In this document: positions 12,401 through 22,346 of the stretch, in pieces
Numbering within the stretch: position 1 is the stretch's first letter
Layout: each line of letters begins with the position of its first letter
NCBI GenBank assembly: GCA_033961575.1
Contig: CM066740.1
Location: forward strand, 88,953,117 to 89,017,116
DNA from: Aselliscus stoliczkanus
Lineage: Eukaryota; Chordata; Mammalia; Chiroptera; Hipposideridae
Direction: 5' to 3'
Length of the DNA stretch: 64,000 nucleotides
Position numbers and translations under genes: made by a program
Notes under the pieces: generated by a model
The model's database searches: none
Seen by the model: the letters and a program-made list of their open reading frames with translations, nothing else
What the model was told of the DNA's origin: nothing

Positions 12401-15207
12401 GGGAAGGAAAACATGGCCAAAGAGAGAAAGTGTCTGCTGTCTCAGATAGAGGACTCCCTTCCTGGGTCTTCGTGTCCTCTGGAAATGACGGGACAGGCTT
12501 TGAATGAAGCACAGAGGAGAACACAAGCTCTATAGTCAGACAGTCTGGGTGTAGCCAAGTAACACCGCCACTCACAAGCTGGCTTCTTCAACATCTTACA
12601 ACTTCACCTCTGCATCGAGAAAATGGAACTCGTAAGAGTACCTACATGATATGATTGTGAGAATTAATGCCACAATTTGGTAAAAAGCATTTAGCACCAT
12701 GTCTAGCCTCTGGTAAGTACTCAAAAAACGGGAGCCCTATGTTGATGCAGCTGAGAGGAGAATGATGAGAATGTCAATGATGGTGATGAGTCTGGCTAAG
12801 GGATGCAGTGGAAATAGTCCGTGTGGCCTTTCTGCTTCACCTCTTTCACTCTGCTGTCCTTCAGCGCCTTGGAAAAGAGGGGCTGACGTGCCTCAGTTTA
12901 CCCAGGTGCCCGATGGACAAGCCTTCCCTGAGCAAGCACGAGGGCCTCTATCCCAGGTGATCTTGCTAAAAGCCTTGTTGGAAAGATAAACTGACATCTC
13001 ACCCTTCTATTTCACTCATCCTTCAGGGACAAACAAATCCCATCTGTTGACTTCTGAAATGATCTCAAATCCGCCATCACCTAGTGTCCTGATCACCGTT
13101 CACCTGAGCCACTGCAATTCCACCCAAATGACTTCCCACGGCACCCTTCTCCCCCACAACACACTTTCCACAGGATGGTCAGGGATCTTTTAAAAACACA
13201 GACAAGTTCATTTTAGTCCCCAACCTAAAACTCTTCAATAGATCCCCAGTGGATCTAAAAGAAAATCTAAACTTCTTACCAGACTGAAGCCTACCTCCCT
13301 GACTTTACATCCTCCTGGGCACTTGCGACACTCCGGCCACCCTGGCCACCTTGGACTCTTAGGACACACCCAGTTCTCCTCCACCTTTGCAGGAGCTCTT
13401 CCTGCACTGCTCTGTGCTCCTGGCTTTGTCTCACACAAACCTCCAGCTTAAACATCACCTCACAGAGACCGGCACCAACCAATATCTGAAACAGGTCCAT
13501 TAGTGGCCCCCTTCAGAGTACTAATAACATATGATGACTGTGTGTCTGCCTGTGTTTTGCTTTCCCCACAAGAACATAAGCTCCACAAGTCTTTATTCAC
13601 TGTTGTATTCCCAGCGTTTAAAACAGTGCCTCACTCACAGCAGGTAATCGATACCTACTGAATGAACACTTAAACAACACCTTCATTCAATAATGATTAT
13701 TGAACTCCTGTCATAAAAAAGGTACAATGGAAATGTGGAAAAATTACATGGTTCTTTCTTCCTGCTCCAGGAGAAAAATTGTGTATAGAAATAGTCATGA
13801 TAGGGCCGGCCGAGTGGTGCGGTGGTTAAGAGCTGGCATGCGACGCCAGCAGCCCCGGTTCGGATCCCACATGAGGGCCAGTGACACTGCCCTCCAAAAA
13901 AAAAAAAAAGAAATAGTCATGATAAACACGAGGGTAAAACCCATGGGCTAACAAAAGTTGAGGGCAAATCCTTCTGTTCGGGGAGTTTTTCTTGGAATCG
14001 CATGTGTTGCAAGACAACAGAGGGAAATGAGTGGGAGGCTCGGAATGGTCAGAAAGGGCGCTGAGGGAGGGGTCCCAGGCTAGCTGGGCACTGACGAGGT
14101 CAGCTGTATAGTCAGTTACAGAAAGGCCTTTCCAGGAGCTCCCTGCAGAACTGCCACCCGCTTTCTCTCCCTTGCACTCCCGGAACCCTAAAGGAAACAT
14201 ACAACCAAGCTGCTAATTAAAGGAGAGGGCACCAAAGTTCCTCCTTCAGAAGCATCCAGAAATAGCAAGGCTCCAAAAAAATTCATTGAGATAGACTGTT
14301 CATAGTAGAAACCATGCAGAGAGCTCTTTACACGTGTTTTTCTACCGTATCCAAAACGGGCAAAGGATGTGCGTTCTCTGAACTTGACATGCTGTACATT
14401 ATCAGCCAACATTCTTAAATGTGCTAAACAACCAACAAAAACCCCCCACCTACAATCGCTCTCGTAGCATTCAGCGCCTTTCTTTGGATAAAAGCAGACT
14501 CCTGGGCGCCTGAAAGGGGTGTCGTGACAGTCCTGGCCTGGCCTCACTGTGGGAGCGGCCTGGGCCGGGCCTTCGCTAGGCGCCGCGCCGCGGCTGTCAG
14601 GCCGAATGGGGCGCCCCTGCTCCCTGCCTCGGGGGACGATGGACGGGGAGCCGCTCCCGCTCTCCAGACGCAAGGCCTGTCGTCGTCAGTGTAACCGGAA
14701 AACCCAGCCTGTCCCCCGACGTCGGGGCCACTCGCCGCGCGCCCCGCCGCCGGGCCTGGCGTTTGGGCCGCCCGGTCCCTCGGCCTGAAGGCGGGCGCGG
14801 GCCTGGGGCGCGGCGGGCGGGCCGCGGGGGCGAGGGGGCCGCGGGGGCGCGGCGGGCGGGGGCGAGCGGGCCGCGGGGGCGAGCGGGCCGCGGGGGCGCG
14901 GGGGGCCGCGGGGGCGAGGAGGGCGATCGGGCCGCGGGGGCCGCGGGGGCGAGGAGGGCGATCGGGCCGCGGGGCCCGCGGGGGCGAGCAGGCCGCGGGG
15001 GCGAAGAGGTCGCGGGGGCGAGCGGGCCGCGGGGGCGAGGAGGTCGCGGGGGCGAGCGGGCCGCGGGGGCGCGCGGGCCGCGGGGGCGAGGAGGGCGATC
15101 GGGCCGCGGGGGCGAGCGGGCCGCGGGGGCGAGCAGGGCGAGGGCCCCGGCCCTCGCGGTGGCGGCTGCGCCGGGGCGCTTACCCGGGCTGGCGCCTCCT
15201 CGGCCAT
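2688..15207 (-). CDS. ZNF783: ZNF783-like KRAB C2H2 zinc-finger protein (whole gene, 7 coding exons)
   Basis: The coding exons on the minus strand are 15184-15207, 11238-11633, 11028-11154, 10773-10901, about 6044-6172 (acceptor uncertain), 4965-5075 and 2688-3478. Together they give about 568 residues. Order of parts: an 8-residue start (MAEEAPAR), a coiled-coil HUB1/DUF3669-type domain (about 25-140), a KRAB A box (141-182, with the DV, EW and LYKHVM core), acidic linkers with VKQEE and IKTE motifs, and four C2H2 fingers at about 388-410, 460-482, 491-513 and 519-541. All zinc ligands are present. Only fingers 3 and 4 are joined by a TGERP linker. Products of this family are nuclear DNA-binding regulators, and KRAB usually recruits TRIM28. 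I recognise the gene from recalled human ZNF783 sequence ([14 protein letters not shown]) and from its position after ZNF282 and ZNF212. Exon 5 has a frame problem, described separately. Confidence 0.85.
3479..4964 (-). other. ZNF783 intron 6
   Basis: I see no exon or recognisable repeat in this intron. It is bounded by GTGAGT at 4963 and TTTCTGCAG at 3479. Confidence 0.55.
4965..5075 (-). CDS. ZNF783: ZNF783 exon 6, linker exon with VKQEE motif
   Basis: The exon has 111 nt, phase 1 to phase 1, with acceptor TTCCGCAG|CG and donor GCCAG|GTGAGT. It encodes [19 protein letters not shown], then a Ser/Pro-rich tail ending MGPG. VKQE fits the psi-K-x-E SUMO acceptor pattern. Confidence 0.75.
5076..6043 (-). 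other. ZNF783 intron 5
   Basis: Mostly unique-looking sequence. No coding signal was found. Confidence 0.5.
6044..6172 (-). CDS. ZNF783: ZNF783 exon 5, linker exon with defective or misplaced acceptor
   Basis: The frame reads [16 protein letters not shown], continuing [18 protein letters not shown], and ends at a good donor (GGCACAG|GTGAGTG) in phase 1. The 5' border is the problem. The in-frame border, 6172/6173, is preceded by CCCACG rather than a CAG. The nearest AG acceptor (CCCCAG, exon start 6195) gives 152 nt and shifts the frame. Skipping the exon keeps the frame of exons 4 to 6. Confidence 0.5.
7481..7950. mobile_element. Tigger/pogo-like non-autonomous DNA transposon
   Basis: It begins TAGTCCCCCCTTATCC and ends GGGGGGGCTACTGTA, giving imperfect terminal inverted repeats. 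The ends resemble mammalian Tigger elements as I remember them. About 470 bp long, it splits the L1, so it inserted later. Confidence 0.7.
8779..8891 (+). repeat. short tRNA-derived SINE with target-site duplication
   Basis: Head GGACCAGCCGAGTGGTGC, body and poly(A). The flanks repeat AAATGGGCAAAG on both sides, a clear target-site duplication within the L1. Confidence 0.9.
10773..10901 (-). CDS. ZNF783: ZNF783 exon 4, acidic linker
   Basis: The acceptor is TACGCAG|AT and the donor ACTG|GTGAGTGG. The 129 nt begin and end in phase 1. The exon encodes [19 protein letters not shown] followed by a Glu-rich stretch. Such exons in this family lie directly after the KRAB A box. Confidence 0.75.
10902..11027 (-). 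other. ZNF783 intron 3 (126 nt)
   Basis: A short intron with GTAAGG donor and TACGCAG acceptor. Nothing else was seen. Confidence 0.7.
11028..11154 (-). CDS. ZNF783: ZNF783 exon 3, KRAB A box
   Basis: This 127-nt exon encodes [17 protein letters not shown], then [20 protein letters not shown], an intact KRAB A box. It runs from CCAG|GTG to CTGG|GTAAGG and ends in phase 1. The intron between it and exon 2 is only 83 nt (11155-11237). Confidence 0.88.
11238..11633 (-). CDS. ZNF783: ZNF783 exon 2, coiled-coil HUB1/DUF3669-type domain
   Basis: The exon has 132 codons in phase 0, with acceptor TGTGCAG|GCC and donor AAG|GTAAGC. It encodes a short Pro/Ser-rich stretch, then [17 protein letters not shown] and a heptad-rich helix ending in [11 protein letters not shown]. 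Its last ~220 nt are almost identical to the matching part of ZNF282 exon 2 at 54598-54817. Confidence 0.88.
11687..11793 (+). repeat. short tRNA-derived SINE
   Basis: GGGCCGGCCGAATGGCGC head and a C/A-rich tail. The duplicated flank AATGTCCACCT occurs on both sides, and a related copy follows the next element. Confidence 0.87.
11806..12223 (+). repeat. long composite tRNA-derived SINE
   Basis: It has two tRNA-like units: a head with AGTGACTCAGCTGGTTAAG and a second unit, GGCTCAGCTGGTGAGAGC with GGTTCGACTGCCACA. It ends CCCCAATAAAATCTT plus poly(A). The tail holds an AATAAA signal and a short TCTT run. Confidence 0.8.
12510..12725 (+). repeat. MIR-like ancient SINE
   Basis: The sequence has the MIR core pattern: AGTCTGGGTGTAG, a run of counted ends, then GTGAGAATTAATG and a CTCTGGTAAGTACTCAA end. 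Called by eye. Confidence 0.65.
13080..13670 (+). repeat. L2-like LINE fragment
   Basis: The 3' part reads ACATAAGCTCCACAAG, then TTGTATTCCCAGCGTTTA and ACAGTGCCTCACTCACAGCAG, ending CTACTGAATGAA. This is the typical L2 3' end, called from memory of the consensus. Confidence 0.6.
13803..13909 (+). repeat. short tRNA-derived SINE with target-site duplication
   Basis: GGGCCGGCCGAGTGGTGC head with a 13-A tail. AAATAGTCATGATA is repeated exactly on both flanks, so the insertion is relatively young. Confidence 0.92.
14795..15155. repeat. GC-rich 18-bp tandem repeat in ZNF783 intron 1
   Basis: The unit is close to GCGAGCGGGCCGCGGGGG, with variants GAGGAGGGCGATCGGGCC and GAAGAGGTCGCGGGG. About 20 imperfect units begin within 30 bp of the exon 1 donor. 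Every unit contains a G run of 4-6. Confidence 0.85.
15184..15207 (-). CDS. ZNF783: ZNF783 coding exon 1 (start codon)
   Basis: The exon encodes MAEEAPAR and ends at a CGG|GTAAGC donor in phase 0. The ATG lies in a GCCATGG context. ZNF212 has the same 8-codon first coding exon, which supports this start over longer upstream frames. Confidence 0.8.
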
Positions 15208-16246
15208 GGCTGCCCGCGTCCCTCTCTCGGCTGCGCGGCTCGGACCGGCCTGTCTGGTCCGGCGCGGGGCGCGGGCGGCGGCGGAGCTACCGTCCGGGGG
15301 GCCGCGAGCTGTGTCCGAGCCACGTGCCTCGCCGGCCCTTTAAACAAGAGCTGCGCCCGCGGCCGGACCCCGGGCCGCGCACAGCGCCCCCTGCAGCCCG
15401 AAGGACCGCACGCCCGGGGCTGGCGGCCTCCCGCCACGGCGGCCGCGGGGGCCACCCCGGGGCGCGCCGCGGGCCCGGCTGCCGTCGGGCACTGGCGGCC
15501 GCGCGCAGGAGCGGCGCCATGGGCCCGCTGGGGACCCGAGTCCCACACCGGGGAATTCATTAGGCCAGGGAGCGAAGGAGGGAAACGCTCGTTCTGAAAC
15601 TTGGGAGCTTCCCCTATACAGGGGGGAAGCACAGTCATCGCCAGGGAATCTCAAGTGTACGTAGACTTACTGTTTTTACACCTCTAATGGATCCAGTGAC
15701 GATTAGTTTTAGTATATTATGCCCAGGAAAAAAGGCGGTAGGGTGGGGTGATAAAGGTTTTTAAACTCATTTTTTTAGTTTTCCAGAACAAATGGAAAGA
15801 CCTCAGGAAATATTTATTTCACCGAACAACAACCACCACCCTCTCCCTCAAACCCTTTGGGAACCCTGGGTCTCCTCCTCCTGCCCTGGGCCCCCTTCAG
15901 CAGGCACCCTGCACAAGCATCTTTGCAGAGCCCTTGGAGGCGCTCTATGCCACACCCAGTCTGCACTTGCACATCAGCCACCAACTGGGATCCGCCAAGC
16001 TTTGGTGGAGGCTGCGCCTCCAATTCAGGCCCTGAGGCATTTTGATTAAACCACTGAATCTAGGACCCATTTCCTCATTTATTACCTGAGAGCCTTACTC
16101 TGGAACCAGAGTTAATCAGTGAATATAAAGAAAAATGTCTATGCAGTTCAAGTTTTATTTTCTACCTTTTCTGCATTTCCCATTCATCTTATAGTCTTTG
16201 TCCAAGAAGTCCCCAGACTCTTCTGTTTGCACTGGGCATTAGTTCT

Positions 16247-16651
16247 TTTTTTTTAAAGATTTTTTATTGGGGAATTGGGGAAGGGGAACAGACAAATTGC
16301 TGTCTTTTTGTTCTTCAGTCTAGTTGCGGAGGACGTTGCTTCACTGACCCATGTTGGTATCATTATTGCGCTCTTCCCGGATGACGCAGATCAGTCGCCG
16401 GCCTCTGGGTGTCGCTCACCGTGGCTATTGGCCGCTCATGCTGGCTGCCGGCCACTCACTGTAGCCTATGGCAGCCCACTGCAGCAGGGGCTGCAGCCCA
16501 CACCGGTCGCCAGGGCTCGCACAGCCCAGCTCCAGGTGGAGCTGTTGTTAGCTGTGGAGGGCAGTGTCACTGGCCCTCATATGTGGGATCCGAACTGGGG
16601 CCGCTGGCATCCCAAAACCAGCTCTTAACCACTGCACCACTCGGCCGGCCC
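16247..16651 (-). repeat. long composite tRNA-derived SINE
   Basis: In reverse, the element runs from the GGGCCGGCCGAGTGG head to the CCCCAATTCCCCAATAAAAAATC tail. GCATTAGTTCTT flanks both ends as a target-site duplication. Confidence 0.9.
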
Positions 16652-17331
16652 AGCATTAGTTCTTAAAGGGTCACAATTTATCAGGACTTTATAATGCTAG
16701 ATATATTAGTCTGACTGACTCCTGATGAGCTCCTAGTGTAAACCAAAATTAACTTTAGACTGGAATAAAGGGTATTTATTTGAGCAAAAAGGAGCTGTAG
16801 CCTTGAAGACAGACTCAGGAAGCAACCCAAATTGTGTTCCACCGAAACAATAGCGAAAGTTCCCACCTAGATTTTCAATTTTGTGTAAATGAGGTATTGA
16901 AATCGTGCAGTTCTGACTGGACAGGGTAGGTCTCCGTCTGCTGATAGAAAGCTGAAACCAGGGTTTCCCCGGAAACCCTCTCAGCAGGAAGGGAGAGAGT
17001 TCAGGCTGAGGTTCCTCCTGGAATACAGAGGACCAGAGGAGCCCCTGTCAGCAAATGGCTAGTAGGCTCTTATTATTTATAGAAATTGGGGCCTCGGTTG
17101 ACCATGGGGAGTCCATCTCAGCAGATAAATTCCTTCTCAGGGTTTACATCAAATGAATCTTCTCCCTCAGCACTCATTTGCAAATGGGTTGGGTTACTTC
17201 AACAAGTATTTCCACAACTAACAATGACATTTATTGATTTGACCTCTTATTACCTTAAAGTAGCACTTCCTAAACTTGCCCCAAATTCTAGGAGTGCACC
17301 TCACTTGGACAAGGTATCACTTTTTAAAGTG

Positions 17332-17632
17332 GGCCGGCCGAGTGGCTCAGTTGGTTAAGAGCTCGCTCAAGAGTGTGAGATGAGGGCTGGCCAAGTGGCG
17401 CGGTGGTTAAGCGCTGGCTTTGGAAGCCAGTGGCCCCGGTTCAGGTCCCACAAATGAGGGCCAATGACACTGCCCTCAAAAAAAAAAAAAAAAAGTGCGA
17501 GCTGAGCTCTGAGCAACAGCAGTTCCATGCCCAGCCCGAGCTGAGCTGCCACTGAGCTGCCAACAGGTGGCAGGATGGCTCAACTAAAAAAATAATAATA
17601 AATTTAAAAATAAATAAACAATAAAAAAAAAG
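17332..17632 (+). repeat. SINE split by a second SINE
   Basis: The outer element begins GGGCCGGCCGAGTGGCTCAG at 17332 and resumes near 17495 with GAGCTCTGAGCAACAGCAG, ending in an A/T-rich tail. The inner short SINE covers 17384-17494. The inner copy is flanked by AGTGTGAGATGAG and AGTGCGAGCTGAG. Confidence 0.85.
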
Positions 17633-17719
17633 CATCACGTCCTGCTGACTCTACCTTGGCCATCTCTCCTTGTCTGTTACTCTCTTTCCACTGCAGCTGT
17701 GCCATCACGTCCTTATTAG

Positions 17720-18450
17720 CTCTTGGTCTCCCTAAAAAACCTTGTAACATATACCACACCCCAAACAAATGAAAACGCATGATGTAACTTTTATTACTAT
17801 TCCCAAATCACAGCTAGAATCAGTTTTTGCTCACAACTCTCAGCTCCCCATTACTAACTCCATACAACCCAAACTCGTTAGCCTGACCCCAACCTGTTTC
17901 CAACTGTGTTCCCCACTGCTCCTCTTCTCACACCCCACCCTCTAGCCAAATTAAATGAATAGGCATCGATTTGTACATGCCCCATAATGTCTTCTATTTT
18001 GGTCACGTCGCTCCATTTAGAATGTCCTCTTCCCATCCTTATAGGTCCAGTTCAAAAATCACCTCCCGTAAAGCCTTCCCCGAAGTCCCACAGCTAAATG
18101 TAATTGTTCTCCGAGTTCTTACAGACCTTCAGCTTCACTTAGCACGTATAATTTTCTACCTTTCATTGGATTCCCTAACAGACCATAAGCCCAATAGCAA
18201 GATCTCTCTGTAGATTTTGCACATAAAGGCCACTCATATTTGTGAGTGAACAAACTCTATGGCAGAATGGAATATTGTGCCAGTCTAGAAAAGGGTTGTG
18301 CAAATATGCAGTATGGGAAGAAAATGGATTTCGGCAGAACATAAACTCATCTAGGGCAAAGAGCTTTGTTGTGTACACTCATGTATCCCAGATGTTTAAA
18401 ATAGTGCTTGGATAATAGGTGCTTAATACGTATTTGTTGAATAAAAGAAA
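17720..18450 (+). repeat. L2-like LINE fragment
   Basis: The end reads ACATAAACTCATCTAGGG, then TGTATCCCAGATGTTTAAAA and TAGGTGCTTAATACGTATTT, then GTTGAATAAA. This fits the L2 3' end. Confidence 0.6.
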
Positions 18451-19224
18451 TGGAAGAGTGAAGCTTTCACAGAAGGGGGTTATGAACTCAACAGTGAAAA
18501 ATAAAACAGTACTTGGTTCACAGAAAAGGACAGTCTTGGAAAGGGAAAGCATGAGTTGAACACAGAGGTAGGGAAGTATGGCTTAAGCACCAAATAACGG
18601 GAAGCTCGGGGTGGAGTAGGTTAGATTGCGGAACTGTTGAGTTCTACACTAAAAAGCATGCTCTTTGTCAGTAGCCAATCATGTGCATCGCAAGGCTTTG
18701 ATGTAAGCCCATGTCCAGGGTGTGTCCTGGGACTATAACTCTAGTAGCAGAAAGGATGTGATTAGGGGTAGGTGACAAGTTAGGTTATTGAGTAGCTCAG
18801 GTGGTGACAATTAGGACCTTACCTATAGGAACAGGAAAAAGATAGGACAGATTAGTCAGTCACTAATGTTTAATTCTTCCCTGTATGTTGATTTAAATCT
18901 AATTTGATCAGCCCCATTCATCAGTTCCATTTCCTGTTTTCTTCTCAGCATCTAGCAGAGCAGGCTTTCAGTGAGGGACGGCTGAAAAAGGCAAGAAACT
19001 GATTTTGTGTATCACTCAAGGCAGTGCCTATGTCTGCAGAGAATGACCTAGAGACCTTGCGAAAATGCAGATTCGCATTCAGTGGGTGTAAGTCTGCATT
19101 TCTACCAAGCTCCCAAGGAATGCCAATGCTGCTGGGACAGGAGACGGGTTAGGTTACTGAGTAACAAGGACTGAGAATCCAACCCAGACACCAGGTACTG
19201 AGCTGGGCAACCAGAAGCAACAGT

Positions 19225-19435
19225 CCACGGTCAAGTGTGTGGGCTCTGAAGCAAGACAGCCTGTGTTCACAGCCAGCCCTGCCTGCTGCTTCACCTCAGG
19301 TTTCTCCCCACATTTGTAAAATGGGGTAACAATCATACCCACCCCACAGGGTGGTGTGAGGATTAAATTCACTTTTATGTAAACTTAAAATAGTATCTAG
19401 CACAAGTGCTCAGCAAATATTAGCTATTACACTAG
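19225..19435 (+). repeat. MIR-like ancient SINE
   Basis: GTGTGGGCTCTGAAG is followed by TTTGTAAAATGGGGTAACAA and GTGAGGATTAAATTCAC, the diagnostic MIR order. Confidence 0.7.
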
Positions 19436-20312
19436 TCCCATTGTTTAATACAATTATGCCCCTGCCTCGAGGAGATCCTAGCTTTGCTGGAGAAATGGAG
19501 CCCGACCTTGTGCTTTGCTCTGCTCTGCACAATGCAAGGCAAAGGCTGGTCACATTAAAAAACTCACCAAAGAACTGGGAGGTGACAGTAATCAAGGATG
19601 GGATACGGGGTATCTGTAACACAGAAGCTGGGGTAGTAGGCTGTAGAAGGGACTTAGGGAATGTTCGAGCTTTTCCTACATTCAGTAAGCTGAGCACCTC
19701 GCCTGCTGCCTGTCCTGTGACTTCCCTGCACATTCAGTCTCTACACCAAGATAATCCTGTGTCTTACAGCGACCCGAGCTTCTTTCTATCTATGTGTTCA
19801 TTTTATTTGTTCCTTTTTTCCCCATATCGAACTCACTCCTCCCATGGGCAACTGTAATGCCCTTAACGCATAACTTTTTGTTTCTATGTGTTCTTACGAA
19901 GTGATTTGTTTGGGGCAGTATATGCCTTTTTAATTTAAATACATGGTACTGTTATAGATCTCATTCAACTTCTTACATTTTCTGCTCAGCAACGTATGTT
20001 TAAGATCGACCCATGTGGCTACACATACTATATATCTAAGCCAAATTCCTAACTGCTACCCAGTGCTCCCTGGAAAATCTGCCAGGTTGTACCTGCCTTC
20101 TCTCCCTCCCACCTTCCAACAACTGACGTCAGCTGCCCTTGACCACCACAAACAGGGTTCCATACACGCTTCCCTGTCATCTGTCCAAGGTTTAAGTCAG
20201 GCCTCTGTCACTGCTCCAGGCCAGGCACCTCCTCCAGGCTGGCCCCAGGAGGGTATTCTTGACAAATGGAGAGAAACATCCAACATGAGCACTTTTTTTT
20301 CTAGTAGCAAGT

Positions 20313-20318
20313 TTTATT
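20313..20318 (-). terminator. ZNF212: candidate ZNF212 poly(A) signal
   Basis: AATAAA on the minus strand, about 1.17 kb after the ZNF212 stop. An A-rich stretch and GT-rich sequence (TGTTGGATGTTTC) follow. It is the first AATAAA I find downstream of the stop. Confidence 0.5.
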
Positions 20319-21483
20319 CTAGGCAACTGCAAGTCATCAAACGGGACACTCCCATAGGACCCAGGAGCTCACTCCCATCTCCCCGAAAAGCAGGGCAGGC
20401 ATGTGACACTCCTGAGACAAGCACCTGTGTGCTTTTCCTCCATCATCTCCGGGACAGTCACCCCAGGACTAATTTGGGAAGTGTATTATCTGAATCTCAA
20501 GGAAGGAACAACTGCTATAAGAGGAACAAACTCAACCACTGGTACAAGCTGAACAACCTTAAGTAACAAAGGAGTCGCCTACCCTGTGAGGCTGCACAAC
20601 TCAGCAAGGGCTGGGACGGAAGGGGAAGAGAAGAGAGTGCTGTGGCGAGAACCCCAAACTCCGAACCCGGGGAAGGAAGGTTCTATGTACTCTCAGCTCC
20701 TGCACTGGACTCTTCATTTTCGACAGGGGCTTTGGGGTCTGCCCCCACTTTCCTCTTCCTCTATGTCCTTTAGACTCAGTGAGCCCCAACTGAGAGGGAG
20801 CCACACTGTGCCCCGATCTCTGGCCTAAGTAAGTGTGGGTGGGCTAAAAGAGCCCCAGAAACGATTCCCTCCTAGAGGGTAGGCCCAGTCCCCATGTTAG
20901 GAACAATTTCTACTACTCTGGAAATTTAAAAAAACAAAACACAAATGTCGTCAGACTGTATTTTTTAAAAAATCAACTAAAATCTAATTCCAAAAGGTTC
21001 TTCAGAGCAGGGCGAGTGCTTCATTTAAATTATTTCTTCTACTTGTTATTAACAAAGAGACTACAAAAGAAGAGGAAATAGAGGGTTATGCTTCCCAGAA
21101 CTCTCCCACACGCCTGCTCACTCCTTTGGCCTGACTCCACCCTGTGGGAAGACCTGAAGTACTGGGACAGACCCTCAAACCGGCCACCAGTCCCTGCGGG
21201 GTCAGAGGTCAGAGAGCCAGCCCCAACCTACGAAGATCAGTGCGGATGAGACACCGGGGACTGGACGGTGCCAAGGTCACGGTGAACTCAGCAGCAGGGT
21301 GAAGACAGCAGGGACAGGCCGGGCCCTGACCCCTCACACCACACAGCTGTGAGACGGCCTCAGGGCTCGGCCTGCTGCTGGGCCAAGCGAAGGCAAAGCA
21401 GAGTGACTTCCCTCAGGAGGAAGCCAGTCCCCAGCTGTGTAGTGTCCTTCGGGGGCCCCCCGCACAGGCGAGGGCCAGCCCCC

Positions 21484-22346
21484 TTACAGCAGGCCGCTGG
21501 GCCTCCCGGGCCCCAGGGCCAGGCCACCCCGCTCACGCTGGTGGATTTTCTGGTGCTGCAGGAGATGCTGTTTCTGCACAAAGCTTTTCTCGCACTCGGT
21601 GCAGCTGTATGGCCGCTCGCCCGTGTGGATGCGCTGGTGTCGCACCAGGTCAGATGGGTGGCTGAAGCTCTTCCCACAGTAACCACAGATGAGGGAACTC
21701 CGGCTTTTCCTCCAGGGGATGTGGCCGGGCAGGGCAACCAGGCTGTTGGGCGAGAACCTCTCCTGGACACGGTGGCCGCCACTGGGCCCCTCCTGCAAGT
21801 GGCAGCGCTGGTGGGTCACCAGGCTGACCCTGCAGCTGAAACTCCTCATGCACACCTCACACTGATGCAGCTTTCCCTTCTTGGACTGGGGCTTCAGCCG
21901 CGGCCTGGGCCGAAGGCTCTCTTCTGGTTCTGAGGCTGTGGAAGACTCCCACCCCGAGTGGGTCCGCAGATGTGTAGCCAGCTGCTGCTTAGAGCGGAAG
22001 CTGATCTCGCACTCAGCACATTCGTAGGGGCTGGAAGTGTCCCTTTTCAGCTTCAGGCCCTGCCCACATTCCTGACCCGGTTGTACCTGCCTATTAGATT
22101 TCTGCTTTGGGGGGCAACCCAGAGTTCTGCCACTGCTAGGGTCTCTACTGCCTTCAACGGGCTCCTCTAGATTAGGGTCCCCGGGCCCTGATTTCAAGAG
22201 GACAGACCCGCCCTGAGCGTCCCAGAGCTCAGTCTGCTCTGGGCTCAGGAAAGCATGCTCTCCAGCAATGCCCGAGAACTCTCCCGGGAGACCCGCTGAG
22301 CCTTCCTGCGGGTATGGTAGTTCCTGCTTGAGCATGGCCCCTTCTG
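21484..22346 (-). CDS. ZNF212: ZNF212 exon 5, four C2H2 fingers and stop
   Basis: Acceptor TTTGGCAG|CA, then [16 protein letters not shown]. Fingers begin YECAEC, HQCEVC, LICGYC and YSCTEC. The stop follows RPSGLL. The exon is less GC-rich than the finger exons of the two neighbours. Confidence 0.93.

Larger units (their letters stand above)
14540..15560 (-). promoter_or_regulatory. ZNF783: CpG-island promoter region of ZNF783
   Basis: CpG-dense sequence spans the start codon at 15207. Upstream of it lie an E-box CACGTG at 15321-15326 and several GC boxes. The transcription start cannot be read from the sequence. Confidence 0.7.
15600..20295. other. intergenic region between ZNF212 and ZNF783
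   Basis: It holds two SINE sites, an L2 fragment and a MIR, listed separately. The rest is unclassified, with no supported gene. The 138-codon frame at 19441-19857 overlaps the MIR end and has no homology I recognise. Confidence 0.6.

Noticed and set aside
14763..15563. 266-codon plus-strand frame across the ZNF783 CpG island
   Set aside because: It is Gly/Arg/Ala-rich translation of the 18-bp repeat. There is no evidence of a gene.
19441..19857. 138-codon plus-strand frame in the ZNF212-ZNF783 intergenic region
   Set aside because: No recognisable domain, no splice or promoter context, and only moderate length.
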